DNA of 20,277 bases. Source: Lachnoclostridium sp. UBA2905 (GTDB taxonomy: Bacteria > Bacillota > Clostridia > Lachnospirales > Lachnospiraceae). Position numbers and translations under genes: made by a program. The stretch covers positions 78,122 to 98,398 of the forward strand of contig DEDL01000025.1 of NCBI GenBank assembly GCA_002349525.1, read 5' to 3'. Below the pieces are notes generated by a model. It was given only the letters and a program-made list of their open reading frames with translations. It had not been told where the DNA came from and ran no database searches. This document shows positions 1-8,855 of the stretch, piece by piece. Numbering within the stretch: position 1 is the first letter of the stretch; the number at the start of each line of letters is the position of its first letter.

Positions 1-1124
1 CCCTCACTGATACTTGTAAGTATGGTAAAGTCCATCCTTCCAAGATAATCCTTTACATCTATTCTTCCGGTAAATACAACATTTTTAAGACCAAGCATAT
101 CCACAAGCTCGTAACATTCTTCTGAATACTCCTTATCCTCATCTCCCGGACCCATGATCCACAGCTTAAGATTAGGAACCTTCTTAACTGCAAAGGCATA
201 TGCCTGTATCATACTTTTAACATCTTTTATAGGAGTAATACGTAAAACAGCTCCAACATTAATATACCCTTCATCTTCTTCTGTTTTTCCAGCTATATCC
301 GAAAGCCTTTCCGTATTAATTCCATTAGGTGTAACCATTGTTTTTTCAGGCGGGCATCCCAGTTCAATCTGAAGATCCCTTGCATGGTCATAAAGACTTG
401 TTACAACATCAGCGGCATTATAGGCTGCCAGAGACATCTTTTTAAACTGGTCAATCCATATATTTTTATATATACCTGCTACCCAGCCAGCCTTTATAAG
501 CTCTTCCTCTCTTTCTCTTGTATATATTCCATGCTCCGATATAAGCATATTACTGCCCTTATTCAGATATTTTCCCATGCATCCGATTATTCCCGCATAT
601 CCCGTAGCAACACAATGATAAAGATCAGCCTTTGGGATATCTGTTTTTAAGACAAGAAATAATGGAAGATATATTGAACGCATGGTCCACAGAAAATCAG
701 AAAACACAATATGAGGATACTGTTTTTCATAACATTCAGTTACAATACTCAAAAAATCCGGTCCCATAAGCAGTTCATCAATAGAAAAATTACCCTGGGC
801 AAAAAGCTTGAAAAGCTGTTCCCATTCCACCTTCTGGTTAAGTACAATACTTCTTACAGCCATATATTCATCTGAGGACAGTCTGAACCTGTGTTTTTTA
901 TCCTTATTATTCCCCCAGTCCTTATCCTGCAGATAAACTTCATATACACTTGTAAGATTATCCGGCAGCTCATACGCAAATTTTCCTCTAAATGAGCGGT
1001 CTGCAACAATAGCAGTAAGAACAAATTCATACTCTGGAAATGACTTTATCATACTGTGTATCCAGCTTGATACACCACCAACAACATATGGATAACATCC
1101 TTCTGCAATGATACAAATTTTCAT
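1..1124 (-). CDS. pelF: PelF-like family 4 glycosyltransferase (3' end cut by window)
   Basis: I translated this by hand from the ATG at 1124; about 374 codons are present and the frame is still open at base 1. The N-terminus (MKICIIAEGCYPYVVGGVSS) is the hallmark opening of PelF/DUF3492-type GT4 enzymes, followed by WIHSMIKSFPEYEF and a KFAYELP segment. The middle contains a GT-B second Rossmann domain with VTPNGIN and a VVFTGR segment. The window cuts just after LTSISEG, where the E-x7-E nucleotide-binding motif should begin. PelF is the cytosolic polymerising glycosyltransferase of Pel polysaccharide synthesis, using a UDP-N-acetylhexosamine and working with PelD, PelE and PelG at the membrane. 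It follows the DUF2194-like gene by 33 bp and a GAGAGGA ribosome site precedes it. The family call is firm; the exact product in this organism is inferred. Confidence 0.85.
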   Translation of the reverse strand, partial: MKICIIAEGCYPYVVGGVSSWIHSMIKSFPEYEFVLTAIVADRSFRGKFAYELPDNLTSVYEVYLQDKDWGNNKDKKHRFRLSSDEYMAVRSIVLNQKVEWEQLFKLFAQGNFSIDELLMGPDFLSIVTECYEKQYPHIVFSDFLWTMRSIYLPLFLVLKTDIPKADLYHCVATGYAGIIGCMGKYLNKGSNMLISEHGIYTREREEELIKAGWVAGIYKNIWIDQFKKMSLAAYNAADVVTSLYDHARDLQIELGCPPEKTMVTPNGINTERLSDIAGKTEEDEGYINVGAVLRITPIKDVKSMIQAYAFAVKKVPNLKLWIMGPGDEDKEYSEECYELVDMLGLKNVVFTGRIDVKDYLGRMDFTILTSISE

Positions 1125-1157
1125 ATGTCTATCCTCTCTCATAGTTATTTGTACTGC

Positions 1158-2957
1158 TTAGTCCACATAATAAAGGGAATCACATTTTTTAACCTTTATC
1201 TTTGTTTTCTCTGAAGATGTCTTTATAATATAAGCACCCTCTTCAATCTTTTTACAACTGCCATTTTCAACTTCTTCTATTTCTTCATTGTGAAGTCTTA
1301 ATATGAAATATGAATTGTAGAGTCTTTTGTCAACATCAAGTGTAATAGTATCATCAGTCCTTGTATCAGAATAGTTTACATTATAATAGTTTCTGATTCT
1401 TAGGTCACATTCGGATGCTGTAGTATTATCAAATACCTTAAATGGTTTTTGATAAGTTATTATATTTCCTGATATTTTTCCTGAAACAGATTCCCACCTG
1501 TCTGCCTCACTTTCAGGCCAGGTTATATTCTTAAGACTAACAATAGTATTAGAATAAGCCAGTGCTGTCTGAATACATTTCATCCTGAAATCATCTCTGT
1601 AGGTATGATTATTGCCAGTCAGGGTTGCTCTCTGCAGAGTAGTTTCATTATCAATATATGATATTACAGGCTTATCCTTTCTGTATTCAGATAAAATTGT
1701 ATTAATATCCTTTCCATATCCTTCGTTAACATAGGAATTTACATTTTCATCCGGTACATATGCCGTATTAAATTTATAGGATATACCTTCATCTTCAAAA
1801 TATTTTTTATCAGCTTCTTTTTTCTGGGCAAATCCATTGGTATATTTATAGCCTTCTGATATTCCTGTTTCAAATTTACGCTCCTTAAACTGCTTCAAAT
1901 AAAACTGGAATACGGACTTTTTAGGAAAAATATCATCTGTATAATCCATCTGTGGAGTGATATAACATGTAACAGCTGCATTATTTCTTACTGAAACAGA
2001 ATACAGGCCCGGCCATATTATATCCTGGAAAAATGATGACATATTCCTGCTGTAGAGCTGTCTGATAACACCATCATTTTCCTCTGACGCCGGTGAAAAG
2101 TCTGTAACTGAAACATTCTGTGAATTAACAACCGGATAAATATAGTAAGGCATGGCATCTGCAAGCATGGCATCAAGTATTCCCATTCCCATGCTCTCCT
2201 TCATATAATCGCCATTAATTGCGTATACTTTTCCCTCACCTGTTGCTGCGCGCCATATAATGGCCGGCAGATTTTCATCTTCAACATCTTTTCCTAAAAG
2301 ACCTACCATAAAGGTTTCACTTCTGTTGCCGGTGAGATACCATGGAACTGTGGTGTCCATATCCTGTAAGGTTTTCTCTTCCCTGTCAGTCTTGGCCTCA
2401 TATATTGCACTACCGCCAATCAAAAAACCTTCAAAAAGACTTATTCCACTTAAGTTTACATTGTCAGCAATAACACTTTTTATATCTAACAGTTCTGAAA
2501 GCTTATTATCTATTCTCATCCTGTCAAGTTTTGGAAGGGCAGCAAATATTATAATTGCACCATTTTCAGCATATGAATAGAGCTTTTGTGAATCAGCGCC
2601 GCTCTGTTCCATATAATCCGGATCAATAATAAATACAGTACCCTCAGCCTTATCATATGGTATTGCAAAACCATCAAGTGTATTTTCAATATTTATTCTT
2701 CTTTTTGTTCCTTTGCTCCAGTTAATTACAGCATTGGCATATTCGCTTTCCACACTACCGAGAAAATAAACCTGATCATTGCCAGGCCTGCTTTTATCAG
2801 GAGTCCACGCATCTGTTTCTTTTAAATCCGCAGTTTTAATATTACTGTTTGTATCATAATCATTGCCGCCTTCTTTCATAACCTGCGAAAACTGGAAAAG
2901 AAACAGCAGTACAACAAACATGGTAACTATCGAAAAGTATTTTCTGTTGGAAACCAA
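1158..2957 (-). CDS. DUF2194-like membrane-anchored protein in the PelA position
   Basis: A 599-residue protein with one N-terminal membrane segment (about residues 8-26) and a long extracytoplasmic part, so probably anchored and facing out. Residues about 45-280 look like a glutamine-amidotransferase-like (class I GATase fold) domain, ending with GEGKVYAINGDYM. A middle region beginning CYITPQMDYTDD resembles a degenerate polysaccharide-deacetylase barrel, and the last about 90 residues look beta-rich. This order matches my memory of DUF2194 proteins, which occur beside PelF genes; I could not search. In characterised Gram-positive Pel loci this position, between pelE and pelF, is held by the PelA deacetylase, so it may process or guide the polymer. 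The start is TTG at 2957 with AAGGGG about nine bases upstream; an ATG at 2921 is possible but lies inside the membrane segment. It is 13 bp downstream of the preceding gene. Confidence 0.6.
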   Translation of the reverse strand: MVSNRKYFSIVTMFVVLLFLFQFSQVMKEGGNDYDTNSNIKTADLKETDAWTPDKSRPGNDQVYFLGSVESEYANAVINWSKGTKRRINIENTLDGFAIPYDKAEGTVFIIDPDYMEQSGADSQKLYSYAENGAIIIFAALPKLDRMRIDNKLSELLDIKSVIADNVNLSGISLFEGFLIGGSAIYEAKTDREEKTLQDMDTTVPWYLTGNRSETFMVGLLGKDVEDENLPAIIWRAATGEGKVYAINGDYMKESMGMGILDAMLADAMPYYIYPVVNSQNVSVTDFSPASEENDGVIRQLYSRNMSSFFQDIIWPGLYSVSVRNNAAVTCYITPQMDYTDDIFPKKSVFQFYLKQFKERKFETGISEGYKYTNGFAQKKEADKKYFEDEGISYKFNTAYVPDENVNSYVNEGYGKDINTILSEYRKDKPVISYIDNETTLQRATLTGNNHTYRDDFRMKCIQTALAYSNTIVSLKNITWPESEADRWESVSGKISGNIITYQKPFKVFDNTTASECDLRIRNYYNVNYSDTRTDDTITLDVDKRLYNSYFILRLHNEEIEEVENGSCKKIEEGAYIIKTSSEKTKIKVKKCDSLYYVD

Positions 2958-2970
2958 ATTCCTTCACCCC

Positions 2971-5334
2971 TTACCAGTTATATCCATAATCAATTCCAAA
3001 ATCAATTAATCTATATACGTTCTGTTTTACCTTGTAACATACAAAATTATCATTTTCAAAATATGTGATTACTTCATTTGGATGAAGCTTCTTAAACTGC
3101 TCTGCCCAGTAATATAGCTTTGACATTACAATAAAGCGCTTTTCACCCTTGTACATTTCAATTCCGCCAATATTAGGCAGCTGTCTTATCGCTCCATCTT
3201 TAGAAACCATTTGTCCACTCTTACTATAGGATTCTGTATAGTCAATTGGCTTTTTCTCAATAAAAATATATACGCTTGGCGTAGGAATCTTTATCCTGTA
3301 TTCAGAATCCTCAGTTTCTGTATCAATATGCTCCATTTCCCTCAAAAAAGTAATAAGCTCATAATGATAACCATGGTTTTCTACCATCTGTCTTTCATCA
3401 TTGGCTGACACAATTGTCCACATATCATCCTTTTCATCATGAATAATATTGGTAAGACATGTTATGGCTTCATTGGTAACAAGTCTTGTTGTATCCATAT
3501 CAGGCTTTATATTATTGCCTGCCGCAAAATAGCACACTATAAGCAGTGCAGACAAGCCTGATATAAGAGTGCCTGCAATGCGAAGCTTTTTATAGGCAAA
3601 AACAAGGCTTATAAATGAATCTGCTGCAAATGCAGCCAGCACCACCACCATATACGCATAATATATCCTGCATCTTCCCGCATCCATAAGTTCTGGAACG
3701 CCAAGCTCTTTTGCATTAAGAAGTAAAGACATAAGGAGCATAAATACAGCTGTGGACACAAGCATGGCGCCGTACATTTTCCGTTTTTTGCTTATGAGAT
3801 GTATTACTCCCATTACGAATACAGTGGCCTCCATGCCAATAACCACCAGATAAAACCATGGTAATGGATTTACAAACAACATGCTCTGTATACCGTCACA
3901 TACTATTTTGAAGACTCCAACTATAACCTGTCCAAATGATGCTTTTTTCACATCTGTGGCCACATCATTTTTATCTGCTCTGCCTGTACCGGAGACACTT
4001 GTGTTACCCTTATCTGATAAATGATTTTTACCTGCGTTGATTGCTTCAATATCTTTTATATCAAGCAGATTACCCTCTGCATCATAGTATTTTACTCCAT
4101 TCTCTGTCAGATTTTCGCCTGCTGCCTCTTCTTCGCTTGTCACCCACTTTTCTCCGTTGATAACACTCATTCCCCATCCAAGAGAACCCTGCAGAGGTGT
4201 ACCAAGCACAAAGGCAATTCCCATAGGAAGAACTGCTGCCATAACACTTATAAATCCTGCCACAATAATCCTGAAGAAATACTTTTTATTAACAAACCAT
4301 ACAAGATAGCCTGCTGCAATTCCAATACAGAAAAGCCCCGCAATCATAGTGTCATAAAAATGAACCGCAAGAGTCATTGAAAAGCTCATGGCAAATAATG
4401 TAAGATCATATTTTGAATTCTTATCCTTATCATTGCGTCTGTTTTCAAAGAACCTGAAAACATAGTATATAGATGGAAGAATGAAAATCATTCCATATTC
4501 CTGTGGCAGAACACTGCTGTATCTTAAATATGTACCTGCATCCCAGTATTTTGAAAGAACAAAAAATAAGACAGGACCATATGCAAACAGCTTATTGCTA
4601 CAGCACATTCTTATAAACATTATAAGTACCAAATGCAGCATAATAGCCTGCACAAAGCCAAACACACGCATAAAAATATAGGTGTCAATGTTAAAAACCT
4701 TATGAAGATAATATATTACATTATGGTATCCAAAAGGATAAACTCCATCTACAAATATATTGTTTTCATCCATGGCATTGATCCAGAACAAATGAACCGG
4801 CGTATCAGAAGCTCCGTAACCATAGCCCTGTATAATAGGTCTGCCATAAATCCAGGTTATTGCCACAAGTGTAACAATAAGAAGCAGGCACTCAACTCCA
4901 TGTTTTAAAAAAAGCCTTGCAGTTTTAGCAAAAAGCTTTTTAATACAATCCCTAATATATTCCCTTATATGTAAGAGTAAATTCTTACCGCCATAGCTCT
5001 TGTTACAAATTCTTTTTGCAACGTCCAGGGTGTTTTGTACATATGGTTCCAGCTTAACCCTATTCATTTTTTTCCATGCAATAAGGCATACTACAATTGT
5101 AGACAGTATAAGTGTGGCTCTGTTCGATATTTTTAAAAGCTGAAGGGCAAATACAAGGTTCATTATAAAGAAATTACCTGTAATATAGCTTATAAGAAAT
5201 CTGTCACAAAAACTTTTTCCCTTAATTCTGGTATTCAAAACAATTGAAGGAACAATTGTTGTCATTAAAATATATACACCAAATATTTCAATAAATTGTA
5301 GTATTGTAAGCGTTTTCATGGTCATGATAATCAT
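2971..5334 (-). CDS. Large polytopic membrane protein, GT-C-glycosyltransferase-like, in pel operon
   Basis: A 787-residue protein with many hydrophobic segments. Three lie in residues 12-88, one at about 148-163, a run from about 220 to 400, and another group at about 480-600. A soluble C-terminal part of about 180 residues follows. After the segment at about 163 is a loop with GYGYGASDTPVHLFW (from about residue 170). An acidic residue in the first large outer loop is typical of GT-C lipid-sugar-dependent glycosyltransferases, but no named family is certain. Standard Pel loci do not carry such a gene, so it may modify or extend the polymer. Its start overlaps the pelE stop by one base (TGATG), with AAGGA close upstream. 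Alternative ATGs at 5325 and 5319 give nearly the same protein. It has no recognisable DxD catalytic motif that I would defend. Confidence 0.65.
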   Translation of the reverse strand: MIIMTMKTLTILQFIEIFGVYILMTTIVPSIVLNTRIKGKSFCDRFLISYITGNFFIMNLVFALQLLKISNRATLILSTIVVCLIAWKKMNRVKLEPYVQNTLDVAKRICNKSYGGKNLLLHIREYIRDCIKKLFAKTARLFLKHGVECLLLIVTLVAITWIYGRPIIQGYGYGASDTPVHLFWINAMDENNIFVDGVYPFGYHNVIYYLHKVFNIDTYIFMRVFGFVQAIMLHLVLIMFIRMCCSNKLFAYGPVLFFVLSKYWDAGTYLRYSSVLPQEYGMIFILPSIYYVFRFFENRRNDKDKNSKYDLTLFAMSFSMTLAVHFYDTMIAGLFCIGIAAGYLVWFVNKKYFFRIIVAGFISVMAAVLPMGIAFVLGTPLQGSLGWGMSVINGEKWVTSEEEAAGENLTENGVKYYDAEGNLLDIKDIEAINAGKNHLSDKGNTSVSGTGRADKNDVATDVKKASFGQVIVGVFKIVCDGIQSMLFVNPLPWFYLVVIGMEATVFVMGVIHLISKKRKMYGAMLVSTAVFMLLMSLLLNAKELGVPELMDAGRCRIYYAYMVVVLAAFAADSFISLVFAYKKLRIAGTLISGLSALLIVCYFAAGNNIKPDMDTTRLVTNEAITCLTNIIHDEKDDMWTIVSANDERQMVENHGYHYELITFLREMEHIDTETEDSEYRIKIPTPSVYIFIEKKPIDYTESYSKSGQMVSKDGAIRQLPNIGGIEMYKGEKRFIVMSKLYYWAEQFKKLHPNEVITYFENDNFVCYKVKQNVYRLIDFGIDYGYNW

Positions 5335-6290
5335 CAGTTCCTTTTATCTTTATTTTCAAAAACCCTGATCATCTCTAAGGTTTCATTATCAATGATTACA
5401 TTTGAATTACGGAGTTCATTTAATACTTCAAAGAATTTGCTGCTTTCACCTGTTGAAAAATAAAGCTTCATACGGCATGTATATGCAGCCAGTGTATCAG
5501 GATAGCTTTCGACGTTTCTTTCGCACCATTTTTTGCAAAGCCCGTACTCTTCTGTTTCCAAAAGCCTCATTGCTATATCTGAATACCTTTTTCCAGTAAT
5601 TCTGTCAGCTGCTTTTTCATAAAGTATTTCTCCAACCTCATCCATCTGGCAGGCATACTGCTTCTGCTCCATTTTTGTCAGAACCTTCTGCTCAAGAAAA
5701 GGATTCATATAGTCTAAAAAGAGCATAATAAGCTGCAGATATTCATTATACTCTTCTTGATTCTCTTTTTCATCCTCTTTGTAATTTTTAATTTTACTGT
5801 ACATTTTCTGGGCTGTTGCCCTGAAATCATTGAGACTGTCCTGTAAAACAGATGCAGCATAATGTGATGTTTCCGAATCTGAACTATCAAGTGCAAGAGC
5901 TATTGAAGCAAGAGTGTTATTAACATCTCCCCTTACTACATTAAGCATAAAGGCTCTCAGATTGTTCTTATCAGTAACAGCAAGGGCTTCCTCCATAGAC
6001 ACAACATTTGTTTCTCTTTCTTCATCTGCATGAAGATATGTTTCAACCCTTTCCTTACTGAATATAACGTCTTCAAGGTCAGGTGTATCCCTCATAATAT
6101 ATTTATGGACAAACCAGGATAACGTCACAAATATAATGCCTAAAACAGGACATACAAACATAACAAGTGCCTTACCGATATAACTTACATGATTACTTTT
6201 TTCACTATTTTTCTGCCATAATACATACAGCACTACGCATACTGTATTGATAAGCAGCACAGTTAAAAATATTATTACATCCCTTGTCAT
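5334..6290 (-). CDS. pelE: PelE-like membrane protein with TPR-type helical domain
   Basis: The chosen start is the ATG at 6290 (318 aa). It overlaps the upstream stop as ATGA and has GGAG eleven bases upstream; the longer reading from 6314 has no comparable site. Two N-terminal membrane segments (about residues 4-24 and 37-58) are followed by a soluble all-helical region. That region includes an ALALDSSDSETSHYAASVL segment and C-terminal helices with the spacing of tetratricopeptide repeats (RLLETEEYGLCKKWCER, then SYPDTLAAYTCRMKLYF). Two membrane helices plus TPRs is the PelE layout. PelE is a scaffold that binds PelD and helps place PelF at the inner membrane. Position after the PelD-like gene agrees with the known pelDE order. 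Sequence identity to known PelE proteins is not something I can measure, so the name rests on architecture and context. Confidence 0.68.
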   Translation of the reverse strand: MTRDVIIFLTVLLINTVCVVLYVLWQKNSEKSNHVSYIGKALVMFVCPVLGIIFVTLSWFVHKYIMRDTPDLEDVIFSKERVETYLHADEERETNVVSMEEALAVTDKNNLRAFMLNVVRGDVNNTLASIALALDSSDSETSHYAASVLQDSLNDFRATAQKMYSKIKNYKEDEKENQEEYNEYLQLIMLFLDYMNPFLEQKVLTKMEQKQYACQMDEVGEILYEKAADRITGKRYSDIAMRLLETEEYGLCKKWCERNVESYPDTLAAYTCRMKLYFSTGESSKFFEVLNELRNSNVIIDNETLEMIRVFENKDKRN

Positions 6291-8461
6291 ACTTTCAAAT
6301 TCTCCACATGGCATCCACTGATACCGGCCTTCTTTAATCTGTCAGTAACAATGGTAACCTCTTCCTTCTTGGTGTTTACTAACAAAATATATAAATATCC
6401 ATCATTCATAAATCCCATATAGTCAGACTGTCTGAGATTGCTCTTTAGTTTTTCGTAATAATCCTTCATATTGTCTGCAACAACATCTGTTCTTAATATC
6501 ACACAGTCTGTAAGGTTTTTCCTTCCTGCATCATAAAATGCATATACAAGGCTTGAAAATGCCTGAGGCTTTAATACCTGTGTATCCTCCGTATAACGTT
6601 CTTCCTCCAGCGCTGCCATATATCTTGTTGCTCTAAGTGTTGCATTCTGTATAAGATAACAGATAACAGTAAGGATATTAGCCTGGCCTAAGGTCATTCG
6701 CTCCCAGGTTATTCCCCATACCATAACGATCATTTTCATATCATCCTGCTCATATATGGCATTGGCCATAAGGGGATATCTGGCATCAAGGCTTCTGTTA
6801 ATAAATACCCTGTGCTCCTTAAGATCATCATACATATCCTTCATTTCTTTATATTTTACTGAATTGCCAAGCTCCCTGGCCTTTTCAGATGTGGCTGAAA
6901 ACATTCTCGCATAATCCCCATGCACATTATACAGGGCAACATCACCACTTTTAAACAGCTTTGAGATCATCTCTACTGCATAGAAGCCGACCTCCTCCGG
7001 AGTATATTTATCAAGCATGGAGGTAATACTGTAGATTTTTCCAATACTATCCTGCTGGTTAATAACCTGATTTTCCAGAACATCCTTAACTCTGATATTA
7101 CTGTTATTAATGTCTTTTATCTCACCAATCTGCCTGTTTAGATGCTCACTTGTTTCCTTGCTTTCCTGCCTTAGCATCTTTATCTGGTCACGCATATATC
7201 CAACTACCAGTCCTACTATAAATAACTGGGCAATCCATATATATGTGGAATAATCTAACATGACATCAAATCCGGTTCTGGTATACATCTGCCTGAATAT
7301 GTAGCCCAATACCGCTAATATTGCAGAAAATATTGCCTGCTGCTGTCCATAAACAATTGCAAATATGAGAACATAGAAGAGAAAGAAATCGATTTTTCCA
7401 AAATATTCACTTCCCACTGCTCTGTTGTTCAGCATAAAAAAAGGAATGAAGCATACCACATTTTCCAAAAATGGTATAAGTGCCCTTACCACCCACATAT
7501 TTGCATCAAAGACGCGCTTGTAGAATGGCACTTTTTCTTCAATCCCGCTTGTGAAATATTTTTCTCTTTTTATCATCTGGCTGCACATTTTCCCAACATC
7601 TTCTGTCCAGTTATTGCGCGCAGTCATTCCAAACTCACTGAAAAAACGTTCTCCTGAAAGAACACATTTTTTACCTGTTTTATCTATTGCAGTCAGTCTT
7701 ACTTCGTCCGGACACTGTTCTTTTATGAATTCGCCAAGCTCGTACTCAGTCAGTCCTTTGCCGGAGGTAATATTATAAATATGATGTTTTACATCTTCTG
7801 CTGATGCAACCTTATATATAAATTCTACTGCATCATCTTCATATATCATTGAAAATTCTGAGTTTCTATCTGCCAGAATATATTTGTTACTTAAGGCGCT
7901 AAGGCACATCTGACCACATATATGAGTCAGATCACTTAGCTTTGAAGGTATATTGTACAAATGATCAAGTCTTAATACAAATATGTCAAGTCCCCAGTTT
8001 TCACGATAATTGGTACATATATTTTCAGCCTGTGCAAGTGTCATTCCTTTAAAGCTATCGGCAGAAGTCATAATATCCTCTGTAATAGCCTCTCTGCTTC
8101 CATGTCCATAAACCTCTTCCGATGACAGATATATAAATCTTCCCTTTTTAACCATGGAGTATGACATCATTATATTCATCAGGCTTGATATGTATTTAAC
8201 CGCGGTACGTTCCTCATCCTTCCAGTTAAATACAGAATCATAGGCCCCAAAATAAACCGTCACATCCGGACGCACACTCTCAAATATATCTCCAAGCTCG
8301 TCGCTATCATATGAAAAATCATATCTTTCAAAGGTTTTTTCATATTTTGACTTGCGAAACTGCTCCCCTGTAAGAAGGTATACTCTGTGTCCTTCTTTTT
8401 TCAACTTTATTATCATTCGGTCCATCAAATGACTGGAACCGCCTATCAACAAATAATTCAT
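6287..8461 (-). CDS. pelD: PelD-like c-di-GMP receptor with fused N-terminal SDR domain
   Basis: 724 residues from ATG 8461, chosen because GGAGG stands five bases upstream; an earlier ATG at 8473 overlaps that site. Domains in order: extended SDR/epimerase-like Rossmann domain (1-300, opening NYLLIGGSSHLM); four membrane helices (about 326-345, 357-372, 374-390, 405-422); coiled coil (423-470); GAF-like domain (about 470-615); degenerate GGDEF-like domain (620-724). The last holds RQSD (677-680), matching the RxxD I-site that binds c-di-GMP, while the GGDEF loop reads MNDGY (685-689), so no cyclase activity is expected. This is the PelD plan, in which c-di-GMP binding switches on Pel synthesis. 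The SDR part lacks the catalytic Tyr and Lys (M140, Q144 at the YxxxK site). It sits 24 bp after the PqqD-like gene and overlaps pelE by 4 bp. Confidence 0.8.
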   Translation of the reverse strand: MNYLLIGGSSHLMDRMIIKLKKEGHRVYLLTGEQFRKSKYEKTFERYDFSYDSDELGDIFESVRPDVTVYFGAYDSVFNWKDEERTAVKYISSLMNIMMSYSMVKKGRFIYLSSEEVYGHGSREAITEDIMTSADSFKGMTLAQAENICTNYRENWGLDIFVLRLDHLYNIPSKLSDLTHICGQMCLSALSNKYILADRNSEFSMIYEDDAVEFIYKVASAEDVKHHIYNITSGKGLTEYELGEFIKEQCPDEVRLTAIDKTGKKCVLSGERFFSEFGMTARNNWTEDVGKMCSQMIKREKYFTSGIEEKVPFYKRVFDANMWVVRALIPFLENVVCFIPFFMLNNRAVGSEYFGKIDFFLFYVLIFAIVYGQQQAIFSAILAVLGYIFRQMYTRTGFDVMLDYSTYIWIAQLFIVGLVVGYMRDQIKMLRQESKETSEHLNRQIGEIKDINNSNIRVKDVLENQVINQQDSIGKIYSITSMLDKYTPEEVGFYAVEMISKLFKSGDVALYNVHGDYARMFSATSEKARELGNSVKYKEMKDMYDDLKEHRVFINRSLDARYPLMANAIYEQDDMKMIVMVWGITWERMTLGQANILTVICYLIQNATLRATRYMAALEEERYTEDTQVLKPQAFSSLVYAFYDAGRKNLTDCVILRTDVVADNMKDYYEKLKSNLRQSDYMGFMNDGYLYILLVNTKKEEVTIVTDRLKKAGISGCHVENLKV

Positions 8462-8485
8462 ACAATCCTCCATCTGTACCGGTCA

Positions 8486-8746
8486 TTATTTGAAGCTTTC
8501 TAACAATTGTTTTTTAAAAGCGGTAATATCCTTAAGTATTTCTTCATATCCAATGTCAAACATACTGCTGAATTCCTCAGCAATCTCCTCATCAGTCATA
8601 CCACTCTGGGTATACTCAACTATTCTGGCCCCAAATTCATTGGTTTCAACTGGCTGGATATAAGGTACTCCCTCCTGTTTCATCTTGATTATCCAATATG
8701 AATCTGCAACCTGACGTACTACAAATTCTTTCATATTATTCTGCAT
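8486..8746 (-). CDS. PqqD-like small protein, first gene of pel operon
   Basis: An 86-residue protein without membrane segments. The pattern of a short beta-hairpin region, a PVETNEFGARIVEYTQSGMT segment, then DEEIAEEF and a final D-x2-x-F-K-K-x-L helix is the winged-helix fold of PqqD/RiPP-recognition-element proteins (PF05402 type). Those proteins bind peptide leaders or partner enzymes, but no radical SAM enzyme, PqqA-like peptide or RiPP enzyme is visible here. It is therefore more likely an adaptor or a sensor in polysaccharide synthesis. The ATG at 8746 is about 47 bases after the predicted transcription start; its ribosome site is weak (AAAGAGACC), and an in-frame ATG at 8734 is an alternative. 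The family call is by motif pattern only. Confidence 0.6.
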   Translation of the reverse strand: MQNNMKEFVVRQVADSYWIIKMKQEGVPYIQPVETNEFGARIVEYTQSGMTDEEIAEEFSSMFDIGYEEILKDITAFKKQLLESFK

Positions 8747-8799
8747 GGTTTGTGGTCTCTTTCTAATTGTTTTTTATTGGTTTTAACAGTTTTCGAATT

Positions 8800-8828
8800 A
8801 TTATACAATGAAAGGGGGTGTCTGTAAA
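8800..8828 (-). promoter_or_regulatory. Sigma-A-type promoter of the pel-like operon
   Basis: Read on the minus strand this is TTTACA, a 17-base spacer, then TATAAT, matching both consensus hexamers closely. Transcription would start near 8793 and run into the PqqD-like gene at 8746. It lies directly after the stop of the upstream glycosyltransferase gene, so the pel block is probably an independent transcription unit. A CTTCACCTTCACC repeat sits just upstream of the -35 box and could bind a regulator. Confidence 0.7.
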
Positions 8829-8855
8829 GGTGAAGGTGAAGTTAATGCTTCCCAC

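Noticed and set aside
5714..5896. Minus-strand open frame inside the pelE-like gene
   Set aside because: It is an out-of-frame shadow of the PelE-like coding sequence, with no ribosome site or protein-like pattern.
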